Positions 8,846-18,598 of a DNA stretch of 64,000 bases are shown one piece after another. Made by a program: the position numbers and the translations under genes. The DNA is from Granulicella sibirica. Lineage in GTDB: Bacteria > Acidobacteriota > Terriglobia > Terriglobales > Acidobacteriaceae. How positions within the stretch are numbered: the stretch's first letter is position 1; each line of letters opens with the position of its first letter. The notes under the pieces were generated by a model. That model searched no databases and was not told the origin of the DNA. It saw only the letters and a program-made list of their open reading frames with translations. The DNA lies in assembly GCF_004115155.1 (NCBI RefSeq), contig NZ_RDSM01000001.1, forward strand, positions 1,612,001 through 1,676,000. The letters run 5' to 3'.

Positions 8846-9694
8846 TCACTCCGTTACAGGCGTTTCAGGCTTCATCTCAAAGGAGTGTTGCAAACTTGCT
8901 GGCCGAGTGCCGAGACCGTCCCGAATCTTCTTGGACCACGGCGCCTCGATGAGATGTTTGGTTTCTTCGAGCATCGATTTCGGCTCAAGATTGCGGTAGG
9001 TGTCGACTTCGCCGGCGGCAACCGCCGTTAGCGTTACATAGACAGCTTCGGGATCAAATTGGGCGCGGGGGAAGGCAAGTTTCGAGTAGTCGAAAAGGCG
9101 TTCGGAGGGATTGTCTTCCCAGCTCTTCCAAGTCTCAAAGCCTCGGTCATTGAAACCGGTGAGAAAGGGACCGGGGTTCACGGTAGCGACCTCGATCCCG
9201 AACTCCTGGAGTTCGAGACTCATCGTTTCCGCGATCGCTTCGACTGCATGCTTCGAGGCGGAATAGATGCCTGTAAACGGATTGGTGTTGAGACCTTCGC
9301 GAGACGAAACCCACACGATCCGCCCCTTGCCACGCTCGACCATCTGCTTGGCAATACCCTGGGTGAGCAAAAGCGGACCAAACACGTTCACATCGAACTG
9401 ATGGGAAATGTTTTCACCAGGGATATCGAGAACGGAGCCGCCTTCCAACACTCCGGCATTGTTGACGAGAATCTCGATGCCCCAGCCTAGAGCCTTCCTT
9501 CTATCTCCATCGTTGGTGACGTCAAGCTTCTCTACTGTAAGAGTGACACCGCGCTGCGCCGCCTGGCGCTTTAGTGTCTGTACTTGAGACCAGATCTCGA
9601 CTGTTGCGATCACGTCGAATCCCTTTTCAGCCAATCGCATGGCTGCTTCATATCCAAATCCCGTTCCTGCTCCCGTAATCAAGACTTTCTTCAT
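8846..9694 (-). CDS. Short-chain dehydrogenase/reductase
   Basis: A 282-residue classical SDR. The nucleotide-binding motif TGAGTGFG is at residues 7-14, NNAG at 78-81, and the catalytic Ser131 with Tyr144-x3-Lys148 (YSASK) is intact. GGAGG-containing sequence (AAGGAGGAGATACACC) precedes the ATG. The substrate is not predictable. It is monocistronic by appearance, followed by a strong hairpin at 8777-8798, and its upstream region abuts the convergent end of no other gene. Cytoplasmic NAD(P)-dependent oxidoreductase. Confidence 0.93.
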   Translation of the reverse strand: MKKVLITGAGTGFGYEAAMRLAEKGFDVIATVEIWSQVQTLKRQAAQRGVTLTVEKLDVTNDGDRRKALGWGIEILVNNAGVLEGGSVLDIPGENISHQFDVNVFGPLLLTQGIAKQMVERGKGRIVWVSSREGLNTNPFTGIYSASKHAVEAIAETMSLELQEFGIEVATVNPGPFLTGFNDRGFETWKSWEDNPSERLFDYSKLAFPRAQFDPEAVYVTLTAVAAGEVDTYRNLEPKSMLEETKHLIEAPWSKKIRDGLGTRPASLQHSFEMKPETPVTE

Positions 9695-9804
9695 GGTGTA
9701 TCTCCTCCTTGTCAGTTGACAAGCTCAATGTAATTTTCAAAGCTGGTGGTGGCGGTTAATCAAGGTAAAAACAATAAACGGACTCGTAGTCGAATCAACT
9801 TTTA

Positions 9805-11445
9805 TCAAGCTCCTAAAGTTCCCAAGTACCGGTGGATCGAAGCGACCACAACCGAACCCTCACCAACTGCCGAGGCCACACGCTTAACCGAGCCGGACCG
9901 CACGTCACCCACCGCAAAGATGCCTCGCACTGACGTTTCGAAAGGCCCTTGATCCTCCGAACTCGAAGATGTTTTCACGAAGCCGTTGGCATCGAGGGCC
10001 ACGCAGTCCTGCTGCCATTTTGTGCAGGGGTCGGCACCGATCATTACAAACAAGTGTTCGGTCTCGAAACGCCTTGTCTCACCAGTAGCACGGGATTGCC
10101 AGGTTACCGAATCCAAGTGGCTTGTTCCATCGAGGGCGATGATTTCCGAACAGGTATGTAACGTGATCGATTTGGAAGCGTGTATGCGCTGTACCAGGTA
10201 ATCTGACATCGTGTTCGAAAGTTGCGGTCTGCGGATGAGCATATGGACATGGCTAGCTCGGGTAGAGAGAAACATAGCTGCTTGTCCGGCAGAGTTCCCG
10301 CCGCCGACAATCACGATGGGCTGTCCAACGCACGGATGTACATCAATGGGTGTCGCCGAATAACGAAGCCCCGCCCCCTCGAATCGTTCGAGTCCCGGAA
10401 CGTTGAGCTTGCGATAGTTAGCGCCAGTGGCGATCACTACGGTTCGCGCGGCGACTGTTTGATCATCCGCGAGGGTTACCGTGAAGGGCTCTTCCGAGCA
10501 ATCGATTCCGATCACTGTCCTACAAATGGCGACGGTGGCGCCGAACTTCTCAGCCTGCACCTGAGCTTGTTTTGCGAGTTCAGCACCTGAAATACCGCTC
10601 GAAAAGCCCAGGTAGTTCTCAATCCGTGAGCTGGTTCCTGCCTGTCCTTGGGCGGCGTAGTTGTCCAATACAAGGGTCCGGAGACCTTCTGACGCGGCAT
10701 AGACAGCAGTTGCAAGACCTGCCGGTCCTGCCCCCACGATGAGGACATCCCAGGTAATGCCTTCTCGGACGTCTTCTGAGATTCCCAGCTTGTCGGCGAG
10801 TTCGCGCAGTTCCGGACGTTGCAAGGTCCATTTCGCGCTCATGACTGCAGGGAGTCGGTCGAGCTGCACTTTCTCTGGCTTTATGACTGAATGTGCCTCG
10901 GAGAACTCTTCGGTGCTCATCGACTGAAATGGATATGAGTTTGCGGTAAGGAAAAGGGCAATTCTGTCAGACTCTTGGCTGACAACGAGAACAAGACCGC
11001 CCACGCCTAGCTGAATGAACCACTGGCGCCGGTGCACAATTGCTTTGATGACGAGTTCGCTGATCTCCGGCTCAGCGATAAGAAACTCACGGAGGCGCTC
11101 ACGTGTTATCCGTAATACGGTGCTGCCGGCCATCGCGCGTGCAGCAATCAAAGTCTCCCTTTGGTTCAGCAGATTAAGTTCCCCGCTAAACTCGCCTGCC
11201 TCCAGTGTGATGAAATGCTCTTCGCCCGTGATCCCTTTTGACCAGAATGTCTGGACCGTTCCCTCCAGCACGATGTAGAAATCCGCCCCCCGTTCCCCTT
11301 GGCGATACAGCCTCGCGTTCGCCAGGTAGGACCGCTGAATGCCGTATCGTGCGGCTCTGGCGATCTGGTCCGGTTGTAGTCTGGCATATGCGCCCGGGGG
11401 CGCGGCGAGATGTTGCAGACCTTCTAATCCTTCGAACGTTGCCAT
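9805..11445 (-). CDS. Cyclic-nucleotide-binding domain fused to thioredoxin-reductase-like flavoprotein
   Basis: A 546-residue fusion. Residues about 20-150 form a CAP/cNMP-binding domain (YRQGERGADFYIVLEGTV, GEFSGELNLL). Residues about 230-540 form an FAD/NAD(P) oxidoreductase of thioredoxin-reductase type (DVLIVGAGPAGLATAVYA, VIVGGGNSAGQAAMFLS, GIFAVGDVRSGSVKRVASAVGEG). The place where thioredoxin reductase has the redox CxxC pair reads YSATPID, so it lacks the dithiol and cannot be a classical thioredoxin reductase. The combination is known in bacteria but its function is unassigned; cyclic-nucleotide control of a flavoprotein is inferred. The SDR gene lies downstream, 110 nt away. Confidence 0.9.
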   Translation of the reverse strand: MATFEGLEGLQHLAAPPGAYARLQPDQIARAARYGIQRSYLANARLYRQGERGADFYIVLEGTVQTFWSKGITGEEHFITLEAGEFSGELNLLNQRETLIAARAMAGSTVLRITRERLREFLIAEPEISELVIKAIVHRRQWFIQLGVGGLVLVVSQESDRIALFLTANSYPFQSMSTEEFSEAHSVIKPEKVQLDRLPAVMSAKWTLQRPELRELADKLGISEDVREGITWDVLIVGAGPAGLATAVYAASEGLRTLVLDNYAAQGQAGTSSRIENYLGFSSGISGAELAKQAQVQAEKFGATVAICRTVIGIDCSEEPFTVTLADDQTVAARTVVIATGANYRKLNVPGLERFEGAGLRYSATPIDVHPCVGQPIVIVGGGNSAGQAAMFLSTRASHVHMLIRRPQLSNTMSDYLVQRIHASKSITLHTCSEIIALDGTSHLDSVTWQSRATGETRRFETEHLFVMIGADPCTKWQQDCVALDANGFVKTSSSSEDQGPFETSVRGIFAVGDVRSGSVKRVASAVGEGSVVVASIHRYLGTLGA

Positions 11446-11498
11446 TGTGATCTCCCGTCAATCCACTTCACTGTCATGCCTGATCAAGCCGCGTCGCT

Positions 11499-11684
11499 TT
11501 AACCTTGCCCTGGGTCCGCGCGTTGTTTGTCGCGCAAGATTCGTTCTTCAATGGCTTCGATTTCGGAGCGCAGCCGAGCTACGCGAGCCGCGTCCTCGTA
11601 GCCGTTGTGCGGCCGATTCTCCAAGGCACGTTTTTCGTCTTCAAGCTGTTGGAGTGCCCGCGTATCCTCTTCGAAGCTATTCAT
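11499..11684 (-). CDS. Small charged coiled-coil protein
   Basis: A 61-residue protein, rich in Glu, Arg and Leu (LRSEIEAIEERILRDKQR), predicted to be a helical coiled coil with no family recognised. Its start overlaps the end of the cytochrome b561 gene by 8 nt, so it is the last gene of the peroxidase-b561 operon. A GGAGG-like sequence (GGCGGGAGGCC) lies close to its ATG. The operon position and consistent coding character support it as real; the role is unknown. Confidence 0.6.
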   Translation of the reverse strand: MNSFEEDTRALQQLEDEKRALENRPHNGYEDAARVARLRSEIEAIEERILRDKQRADPGQG

Positions 11685-12294
11685 GACTTGGCCTCCCGCC
11701 GCTACTTCTGTCCATTTGGTCGTAAGGCATATCTGGAGCTGAATGGCGCGAATGAGGAAAGAGAGAGGGTGTCATTGTGTCGAACACTCCGTCGCGTCGC
11801 ACCAACTTGTGAAAGAGAAGCGCCGCGACGTGCATCAGGATGAACGCAAAGAACACGAGTCCCAGGAAGTCGTGCGTACGCCGAAGAAGAGAATACAAAT
11901 TCGGATTGACCGGCAGAATCGCCGGAAGAGTGAGGGCGTCGAAGAGGATGACTGGATGGGAAGCGGCAGACAACATTCCCCAACCGATCAAGGGCATCGC
12001 GACCATCAGCGCATAGAACAGGTACTGCGAAGACTCTGCTGCAAATCTTATGGAGAACGGGAGATCCGCCGGCAATGGGGGGACGCCATAATGCCTGCGC
12101 GTTGCGATACGAACCAATGCCAGAACGAGAATGACGATACCGAGCGACTTGTGGATATTGAGAAGGGTGAGATATTTCGGTGCCACGGTCGAGACCATTC
12201 CCACGCCGATGAATAGCATCGCGATGATCAACGCAGCCATTGACCAGTGCAGGAGCTTCTGAGGTGCGGCAAACTGTGTGCGAGGCGCTCTCAT
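11677..12294 (-). CDS. Cytochrome b561 family protein
   Basis: A 205-residue membrane protein with four predicted helices (LLHWSMAALIIAMLFIGVGM, LGIVILVLALVRIA, FYALMVAMPLIGWGML, LGLVFFAFILMHVAALLFH). Paired heme-ligand histidines occur in HW at about 16, NIHKSLG, and the last helix (HVAALLFHKLV), as in the YceJ/b561 family that passes electrons from the quinone pool to periplasmic partners. Its ATG overlaps the stop of the upstream peroxidase gene by 4 nt (ATGA), so it is probably the electron donor of that enzyme (context inference). Confidence 0.93.
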   Translation of the reverse strand: MRAPRTQFAAPQKLLHWSMAALIIAMLFIGVGMVSTVAPKYLTLLNIHKSLGIVILVLALVRIATRRHYGVPPLPADLPFSIRFAAESSQYLFYALMVAMPLIGWGMLSAASHPVILFDALTLPAILPVNPNLYSLLRRTHDFLGLVFFAFILMHVAALLFHKLVRRDGVFDTMTPSLFPHSRHSAPDMPYDQMDRSSGGRPSHE

Positions 12295-13349
12295 GGCCTT
12301 CCTTCCGGCTGTGTGCGGGGATACTGTGACGCTTCCTCGAGCCTTTTGTTGAATGAAACGCGATACGCGGCGGAGCGCGCTGCGGGAAACGGATCGTCCG
12401 AGGTCTCAATGCCTTTGGGAAGTACCGTGGGGTCAAAGCTAACATCACGGCACGGGCCATCGGCTTCGGGTTGAATCTGGTTCACATGCAGGATTCCAAC
12501 GTCAACGGTGGGGCGGTCTACGGGCCATGCCCTGGTTGGATCCGCTGTAGGGTCATTTGCTCCGGCGACAGTGACCATCAAGCGCCAATCCTGCGGCTTT
12601 GACTGCACCCTTTGGACGATATCTTCTTGCAAGAAGTCAGGATCCCGCTTCGCCAGCTCGTCGGTGGGGATTGTAACCGCCTTCGACATAGGCACGAGAG
12701 ACCAGCGGACGGTACTTCTGAGTCCTTCTCTGCTGACGAAAACAAAAGAATCGAGACTGTTGAAACGGTCTTCAGTCCAGCTTTCTGTTCGGTCATGGCT
12801 TTTTGCCCAAGAAGCGAATGTTTGCATCTCGGGGTGATGCTCACTGTACTGTTTGATTGCGTTGGGGTCTTTGCTCGCGCCTGCCTTCAAGAGTTCAAGG
12901 AAGGCTTGCGGTGTCGGAGCGACAAAGACGGGAGCGTCGATCATCGCGCTGCGCCACTCCTGGCCCGTGGGGGCCATGATGCGGACACCGAGTCCCCGCA
13001 CTTGCGCCATGGGGTCGGGAGTTGCCGGGTCAGCGTTACCGATGTTGAATCGTCCGACTACCGGGTAGCTTCCCGACTCGAACAGCGTCGAGCGAGAAAG
13101 CTCTGATCCGGCACCGTTCGCGTCAAACGTTCCCATAAAACAGATGCCTTTCGCGTGGTTTCTCCGGTGTCCCAGTGCGGGACCGCCGGGGGGCTTCAGA
13201 GCGGAAACGATCTTCTCGGGCGTCAGCCGATGTGGCGTGAGCCACGCTGCTGTGAAAACGAATGCTAACGACGCAATGCCGATCGTGGTCCCAATGACGC
13301 CCAAGGCCTCAAGGGTGATCGGTTTCGACTTCTGGCCTGAGTTATCCAT
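12291..13349 (-). CDS. Catalase-family peroxidase (SrpA-like)
   Basis: A 352-residue heme protein of the short catalase-related type. An N-terminal hydrophobic segment (about 13-37) anchors or exports it. Then come RRNHAKGICFMGTFDANGAG (the catalase His region with the Asn-rich helix altered), VVGRFNIGNADP, VRGLGVRIMAPTG, and VDVGILHVNQ. It is shorter than true catalases (about 480 or more) and fits the peroxidase subgroup commonly paired with cytochrome b561, as here. Likely role: periplasmic peroxide or organic peroxide reduction using electrons from the b561 partner. It is divergent from alsD across a 262-nt intergenic region. Confidence 0.92.
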   Translation of the reverse strand: MDNSGQKSKPITLEALGVIGTTIGIASLAFVFTAAWLTPHRLTPEKIVSALKPPGGPALGHRRNHAKGICFMGTFDANGAGSELSRSTLFESGSYPVVGRFNIGNADPATPDPMAQVRGLGVRIMAPTGQEWRSAMIDAPVFVAPTPQAFLELLKAGASKDPNAIKQYSEHHPEMQTFASWAKSHDRTESWTEDRFNSLDSFVFVSREGLRSTVRWSLVPMSKAVTIPTDELAKRDPDFLQEDIVQRVQSKPQDWRLMVTVAGANDPTADPTRAWPVDRPTVDVGILHVNQIQPEADGPCRDVSFDPTVLPKGIETSDDPFPAARSAAYRVSFNKRLEEASQYPRTQPEGRP

Positions 13350-13611
13350 AGAGTCTCCGGGTGTGAGCTTGCAAGGGGAAAACTTCGCAACTCCAACGCG
13401 TAGCTGCGGTTTTTGTCGGCCGTGGCAGCCGATTCACAGCGATCGGTGCGAGTGTAACTCGCTAACTTTGTCGGTGGATATAACAGAAAGCCTGAATTGT
13501 GGCGCACCGCGCAGCTAAATAACATCCTCACCAGGACTGGTCTCTTTAAGGCCGATTCGGAAATGACACGGGTAAGCAGCATGCCCGAATGACTATGACT
13601 GAGCGAGGCCG

Positions 13612-14457
13612 ATGGCAACCTTAGAGTGCGAAATCCCGGAGGGATTGTCCGATACTTTGCAACAGCGAGCGCACGCAACCGGTGAGGATACGTCCAGGTT
13701 CGTTACGCGGATCCTTCAGCGAGCTCTTGCAAAGTCGACTCACACCTTGTTTCAGATATCCACATCCAGGGCGCTCGTACAAGGTGTGTACGAAGAGGCG
13801 GTCTCTGCGGGCCAACTTTTGCTTCACGGCGATTTTGGACTGGGCACCTTCGATGCGCTTGATGGTGAGATGGTCTTGCTGGATGGCGTGATCTACCAGG
13901 TCAAGAGCGACGGAACAGTCCATCGTGTTCAGGACGATGCGGGGACACCTTTCGCGACGGTTCTGCACTTTTCCGATGACGATGAGTCTGTGCTAACTAA
14001 CCTCATCAGCTTCGGCGATCTTTGCGATCTCTGCGACGAGCACCGCCGGTCGCAGAACGTCTTCTACGCTTTCCGGGTTGATGGACGTTTCAGCCGTATC
14101 CGCACGCGAGCGATGCCCCGAACGCAGGATGGTATTTCGTTGAAGACCGCCGCGGAGTCGCAACCTGAATTCAGCTTTAACGACGTGGAGGGAACCCTTG
14201 TCGGGTTCTGGTCGCCGCCGTATGTTAGCGCCGTGGGCATTCCGGGCTATCACTTTCACTTCCTCTCGAAGGACCGAAGCAAGGGCGGACATGTGCTGGA
14301 CTGCGCTGGAAACGAGCTGCTTCTGAAGGTCGAAATGATCAAGGAATTTCACCTGGCTCTGCCCGACAACGAAGCGTTCCTTCGGGCGGACCTTACGGCG
14401 GATGTTTCGAAAGCTCTCAGTGCCGCTGAGGGAAACCACTCGGAGAAAAAGGCATGA
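13612..14457 (+). CDS. alsD: Alpha-acetolactate decarboxylase with N-terminal ribbon-helix-helix-like extension
   Basis: A 281-residue protein. Residues about 48-265 are the acetolactate decarboxylase fold: TLFQISTSRALVQGVYE, LLLHGDFGLGTFDALDGE, and the zinc-binding GYHFHFLSKDRSKGGH. It converts acetolactate to acetoin. Residues 1-42 (LECEIPEGLSDTL, EDTSRFVTRILQRAL) resemble a ribbon-helix-helix antitoxin/CopG-type DNA-binding segment and are not part of the usual enzyme. The next gene overlaps it by 4 nt (ATGA), forming an acetoin operon. The gene is divergent from the peroxidase operon. Start: the only ATG consistent with the extension; a start nearer residue 45 is not obvious. Confidence 0.92.
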   Translation: MATLECEIPEGLSDTLQQRAHATGEDTSRFVTRILQRALAKSTHTLFQISTSRALVQGVYEEAVSAGQLLLHGDFGLGTFDALDGEMVLLDGVIYQVKSDGTVHRVQDDAGTPFATVLHFSDDDESVLTNLISFGDLCDLCDEHRRSQNVFYAFRVDGRFSRIRTRAMPRTQDGISLKTAAESQPEFSFNDVEGTLVGFWSPPYVSAVGIPGYHFHFLSKDRSKGGHVLDCAGNELLLKVEMIKEFHLALPDNEAFLRADLTADVSKALSAAEGNHSEKKA

Positions 14458-16136
14458 GTCAGGAAAGCGCCGCACCGCAAAAAGCAAAGATTGGCGCCGA
14501 AGTCGTCGTCGAAGCACTGGAACGACGAGGCGTTAAGTGGATCTTCGGCGTTCCAGGCGCGAAGATCGACAGCGTATTCAATGCGCTCAAGGATTCAGCT
14601 ATTCAGACTGTCGTCTGTCGTCACGAACAGAACGCCGCGTTCATTGCGGGGGGCATCGGTCGGATGACCGGCAGAGCTGGTGTCGCGATTGCGACGTCGG
14701 GTCCCGGCTCATCGAATCTGGTCACGGGTCTAGCCACAGCGAACACAGAAGGCGATCCGATCGTCGCCCTCGGGGGAGCCGTGGGTCTAGAGGACAGGCT
14801 GAAGAAGATCCATCAGACGCTAGACTCTGTGAACCTTTGCAAACCAGTGACGAAGTACAGTGTTGAAGTCGATTCTCCCAGAGCGGTCGCTGAGGTGATG
14901 GAGAATGCATTCCGCGCTGCTGAAGGAGGCCGGCCGGGAGCTTCGTTCGTCAGCTTGCCGACCGACGTAATGGCAGCACCTGCTGCCTGCGAAGTTCTTG
15001 AACCGAGTCTGGCGCCTCGCCTTGGTGCGGCAGATGCCGCAGCTATTCAGGAAGCGGCAAGGCTCATCAACAAAGCGAAGAAGCCGATCGTGTTGCTGGG
15101 TATGCTCGCGAGTAAAGTGTCCAATGTCGACGCGATTCGACGTCTTCTTCTCGATGGCAAGCTGCCGGTTGTCGGAACCTTTCAGGCTGCGGGCGCAGTC
15201 TCGTTGACGGAGTTTCCGAATTTTGCGGGGAGAGTATGGCAGACGAATAATCTTCCCGGGGATATGGCTCTGGCTCACGCGGATCTAGTAGTCACCATTG
15301 GCTACGATCCAGTGGAGTACTGGCCATCCATCTGGAACCGCGGAAAAGCGCGACCGATTATTCATATCGACGTGGAAGGCGCCGATATTGATAACAGTTA
15401 TCGTCCCAGCGTGGAGCTGGTTGGTGATGTAGGCGCAACGGTGGCAGCGCTAACACCGCTGATCAAACATTCGGGACCTGATCTTGAGATGTCTAATCTC
15501 CTGGTCGAGATCGCCCGGGAACGCGAGGAGATGGCCCGGATCAGCGCCGCCAAGAACGGCACACCGATCCATCCTCTCCGCATCGTGAATGAACTTCAGT
15601 CACTCCTGTCGCCGGACATGAGCCTCTGCCTCGATATGGGTTCGTTTCATCTCTGGATCGCACGTAACCTACACAGCTTTCGCGCTCGGCAAATTCTCAT
15701 CAGCAACGGGCAACAGACGCTCGGCGTTGCACTCCCGTGGGCAATTGCTGCGACGCTTGTGCGCCCGGCCGACAAAGTTGTGTCGATCTCCGGCGATGGG
15801 GGCTTCATGTTTTCTGCTATGGAGCTTGAGACAGCCGTCCGTCTTCAATCTCATCTTGTGCACATGGTCTGGATCGATGGAACCTACGACATGGTCGCAA
15901 CGCAGGAGCGAGTGAAGTATGGGCGAGCCTCCGGTATCGAATTTGGCCCCGTCGATCCAGTCAAGTATGCGGAAGCTTTCGGAGCGACGGGAATGATGAT
16001 CCGCTCCCCTGACGAGATCAGGCCTGTCATGAAGCAAGCTCTGGACGCGTCCGGGCCCGTCATCGTCGGGATCCATGTCGACTATCGAGATAATCACACA
16101 CTCTTCGAAAGTGTCGATACACGGGCGATTCACTAA
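14454..16136 (+). CDS. alsS: Acetolactate synthase, catabolic type
   Basis: A 560-residue thiamine-diphosphate enzyme. The N-terminal Pyr domain has the catalytic Glu in [20 protein letters not shown], the central domain has [17 protein letters not shown], and the C-terminal PP domain has the ThDP/Mg motif [19 protein letters not shown]. It condenses two pyruvates to acetolactate. Length and the lack of an obvious FAD-regulatory partner gene suggest the catabolic AlsS class rather than IlvBH. Translationally coupled to alsD, so the pair would divert pyruvate to acetoin as a pH or redox overflow route. Confidence 0.95.
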   Translation: MSQESAAPQKAKIGAEVVVEALERRGVKWIFGVPGAKIDSVFNALKDSAIQTVVCRHEQNAAFIAGGIGRMTGRAGVAIATSGPGSSNLVTGLATANTEGDPIVALGGAVGLEDRLKKIHQTLDSVNLCKPVTKYSVEVDSPRAVAEVMENAFRAAEGGRPGASFVSLPTDVMAAPAACEVLEPSLAPRLGAADAAAIQEAARLINKAKKPIVLLGMLASKVSNVDAIRRLLLDGKLPVVGTFQAAGAVSLTEFPNFAGRVWQTNNLPGDMALAHADLVVTIGYDPVEYWPSIWNRGKARPIIHIDVEGADIDNSYRPSVELVGDVGATVAALTPLIKHSGPDLEMSNLLVEIAREREEMARISAAKNGTPIHPLRIVNELQSLLSPDMSLCLDMGSFHLWIARNLHSFRARQILISNGQQTLGVALPWAIAATLVRPADKVVSISGDGGFMFSAMELETAVRLQSHLVHMVWIDGTYDMVATQERVKYGRASGIEFGPVDPVKYAEAFGATGMMIRSPDEIRPVMKQALDASGPVIVGIHVDYRDNHTLFESVDTRAIH

Positions 16137-16168
16137 CCAACGTTATGGCAAAACAAGGAGGCTTCACC

Positions 16169-17656
<1,488 letters not shown>

Positions 17657-17660
17657 GGCT

Positions 17661-17699
17661 GAAGAGCCTTACAGCCGGTTGTCGGCCGCAAGGCTCTTC
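17661..17699 (+). promoter_or_regulatory. Strong hairpin between mqo and the cupin gene
   Basis: A perfect 10-bp stem GAAGAGCCTT / AAGGCTCTTC encloses a second small stem (GCCG/CGGC). It begins 5 nt after the mqo stop. No T-run follows on the plus strand (GCAATATTG), so it is either a weak terminator, a 3' stability element for mqo, or an attenuator 21 nt before the start of the cupin gene. Confidence 0.55.
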
Positions 17700-17719
17700 G
17701 CAATATTGAAGGAGGAAAT

Positions 17720-18076
17720 ATGATTCGCGCATATCGTCTTTACACCGGCCCCGACGGGGACTCACACGTAACTGTGGGATCGATCCGTCCGGATGTTCTC
17801 GTCAATGCCAGATCGATTCACTTCAAGGAAACAGCGGCACATTCCAACTATGACTGGCATAACGACCCAACGCCGCAATATGTTCTAACCCTAAGTGGCA
17901 TCCTGGAGTTTGCAACTAAGGGAGGTGAGACGTTCGTCCTCAATCCGGGTGACGTCCTGCTTGCCGAAGACCATACAGGCACGGGACATAAGTGGCGTTT
18001 GCTAAACGATGACCCATGGCGTCGGGCGTATGTGATCTTCGAGCCTGGCGCAGACACACAGTTTGTTCCGGCTTGA
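17720..18076 (+). CDS. Small cupin-domain protein
   Basis: A 118-residue single-domain cupin. Motif 1 is approximated by HSNYDWHNDPTPQYVLTLSG and motif 2 by FVLNPGDVLLAEDHTGTGHKW, giving possible metal-binding His and Glu residues. A strong GAAGGAGG lies 7 nt upstream of the ATG. The substrate is unknown. A terminator follows at 18098, so it ends the mqo transcription unit or forms its own. Confidence 0.88.
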   Translation: MIRAYRLYTGPDGDSHVTVGSIRPDVLVNARSIHFKETAAHSNYDWHNDPTPQYVLTLSGILEFATKGGETFVLNPGDVLLAEDHTGTGHKWRLLNDDPWRRAYVIFEPGADTQFVPA

Positions 18077-18097
18077 ATGCGGAAGAACTAAGAGGGC

Positions 18098-18130
18098 GGC
18101 GGCCGAATTATCGGCGGCCGCTTTTCTCTT
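18098..18130 (+). terminator. Rho-independent terminator after the cupin gene
   Basis: A 7-bp GC stem, GCGGCCG / CGGCCGC, with a 9-nt loop is followed directly by TTTTCTCTTT, 21 nt after the cupin stop codon. Confidence 0.85.
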
Positions 18131-18598
18131 TGTCTAACGCCCCCCCATACTCTTACCACGCGGTCGTCTGATGACCTGCTATCTCGGTTTCTGGATGCAA
18201 AGACGGCATTTTGTTCACGTTGGCCCTTGAAGCCCTAGAAGAGAGTGGCGAGGAAAGAAAGATGATGGCACCGGAAAGACAAGCAATCCATTGAGCCCGA
18301 AAATAACTTAGCAGCGTTGCACTAGCTCTTGTCGACGATGCGGTCGTAATCACCAGTGGGCTCTCTTGGGACTCGCTGGTTCCAGAAAGATGGAATGGGA
18401 AATCTTGCTTGCCCTCGTCATGATGTTCCTACAGTGTACGAGCAGGACTGGAGGCAGCGGACCACCTTGTTATCGAGCGACTCCAGTAGAAGGAAACTTG
18501 CAAGACAATCCGGTTGCCAAACTATCGCTGCCTCTCTCTTGACTTGTATTGGCTGGCGCACGATGACCAGCGAAAATAACTGGATTTAAAGGAACAAC
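18131..18598. other. Intergenic region upstream of cydAB
   Basis: Short frames on both strands have no recognisable product. The final bases before the cydA ATG hold a weak Shine-Dalgarno (AAAGGAACAAC). The region probably contains the cydAB promoter, but I could not identify a convincing operator. Confidence 0.45.
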
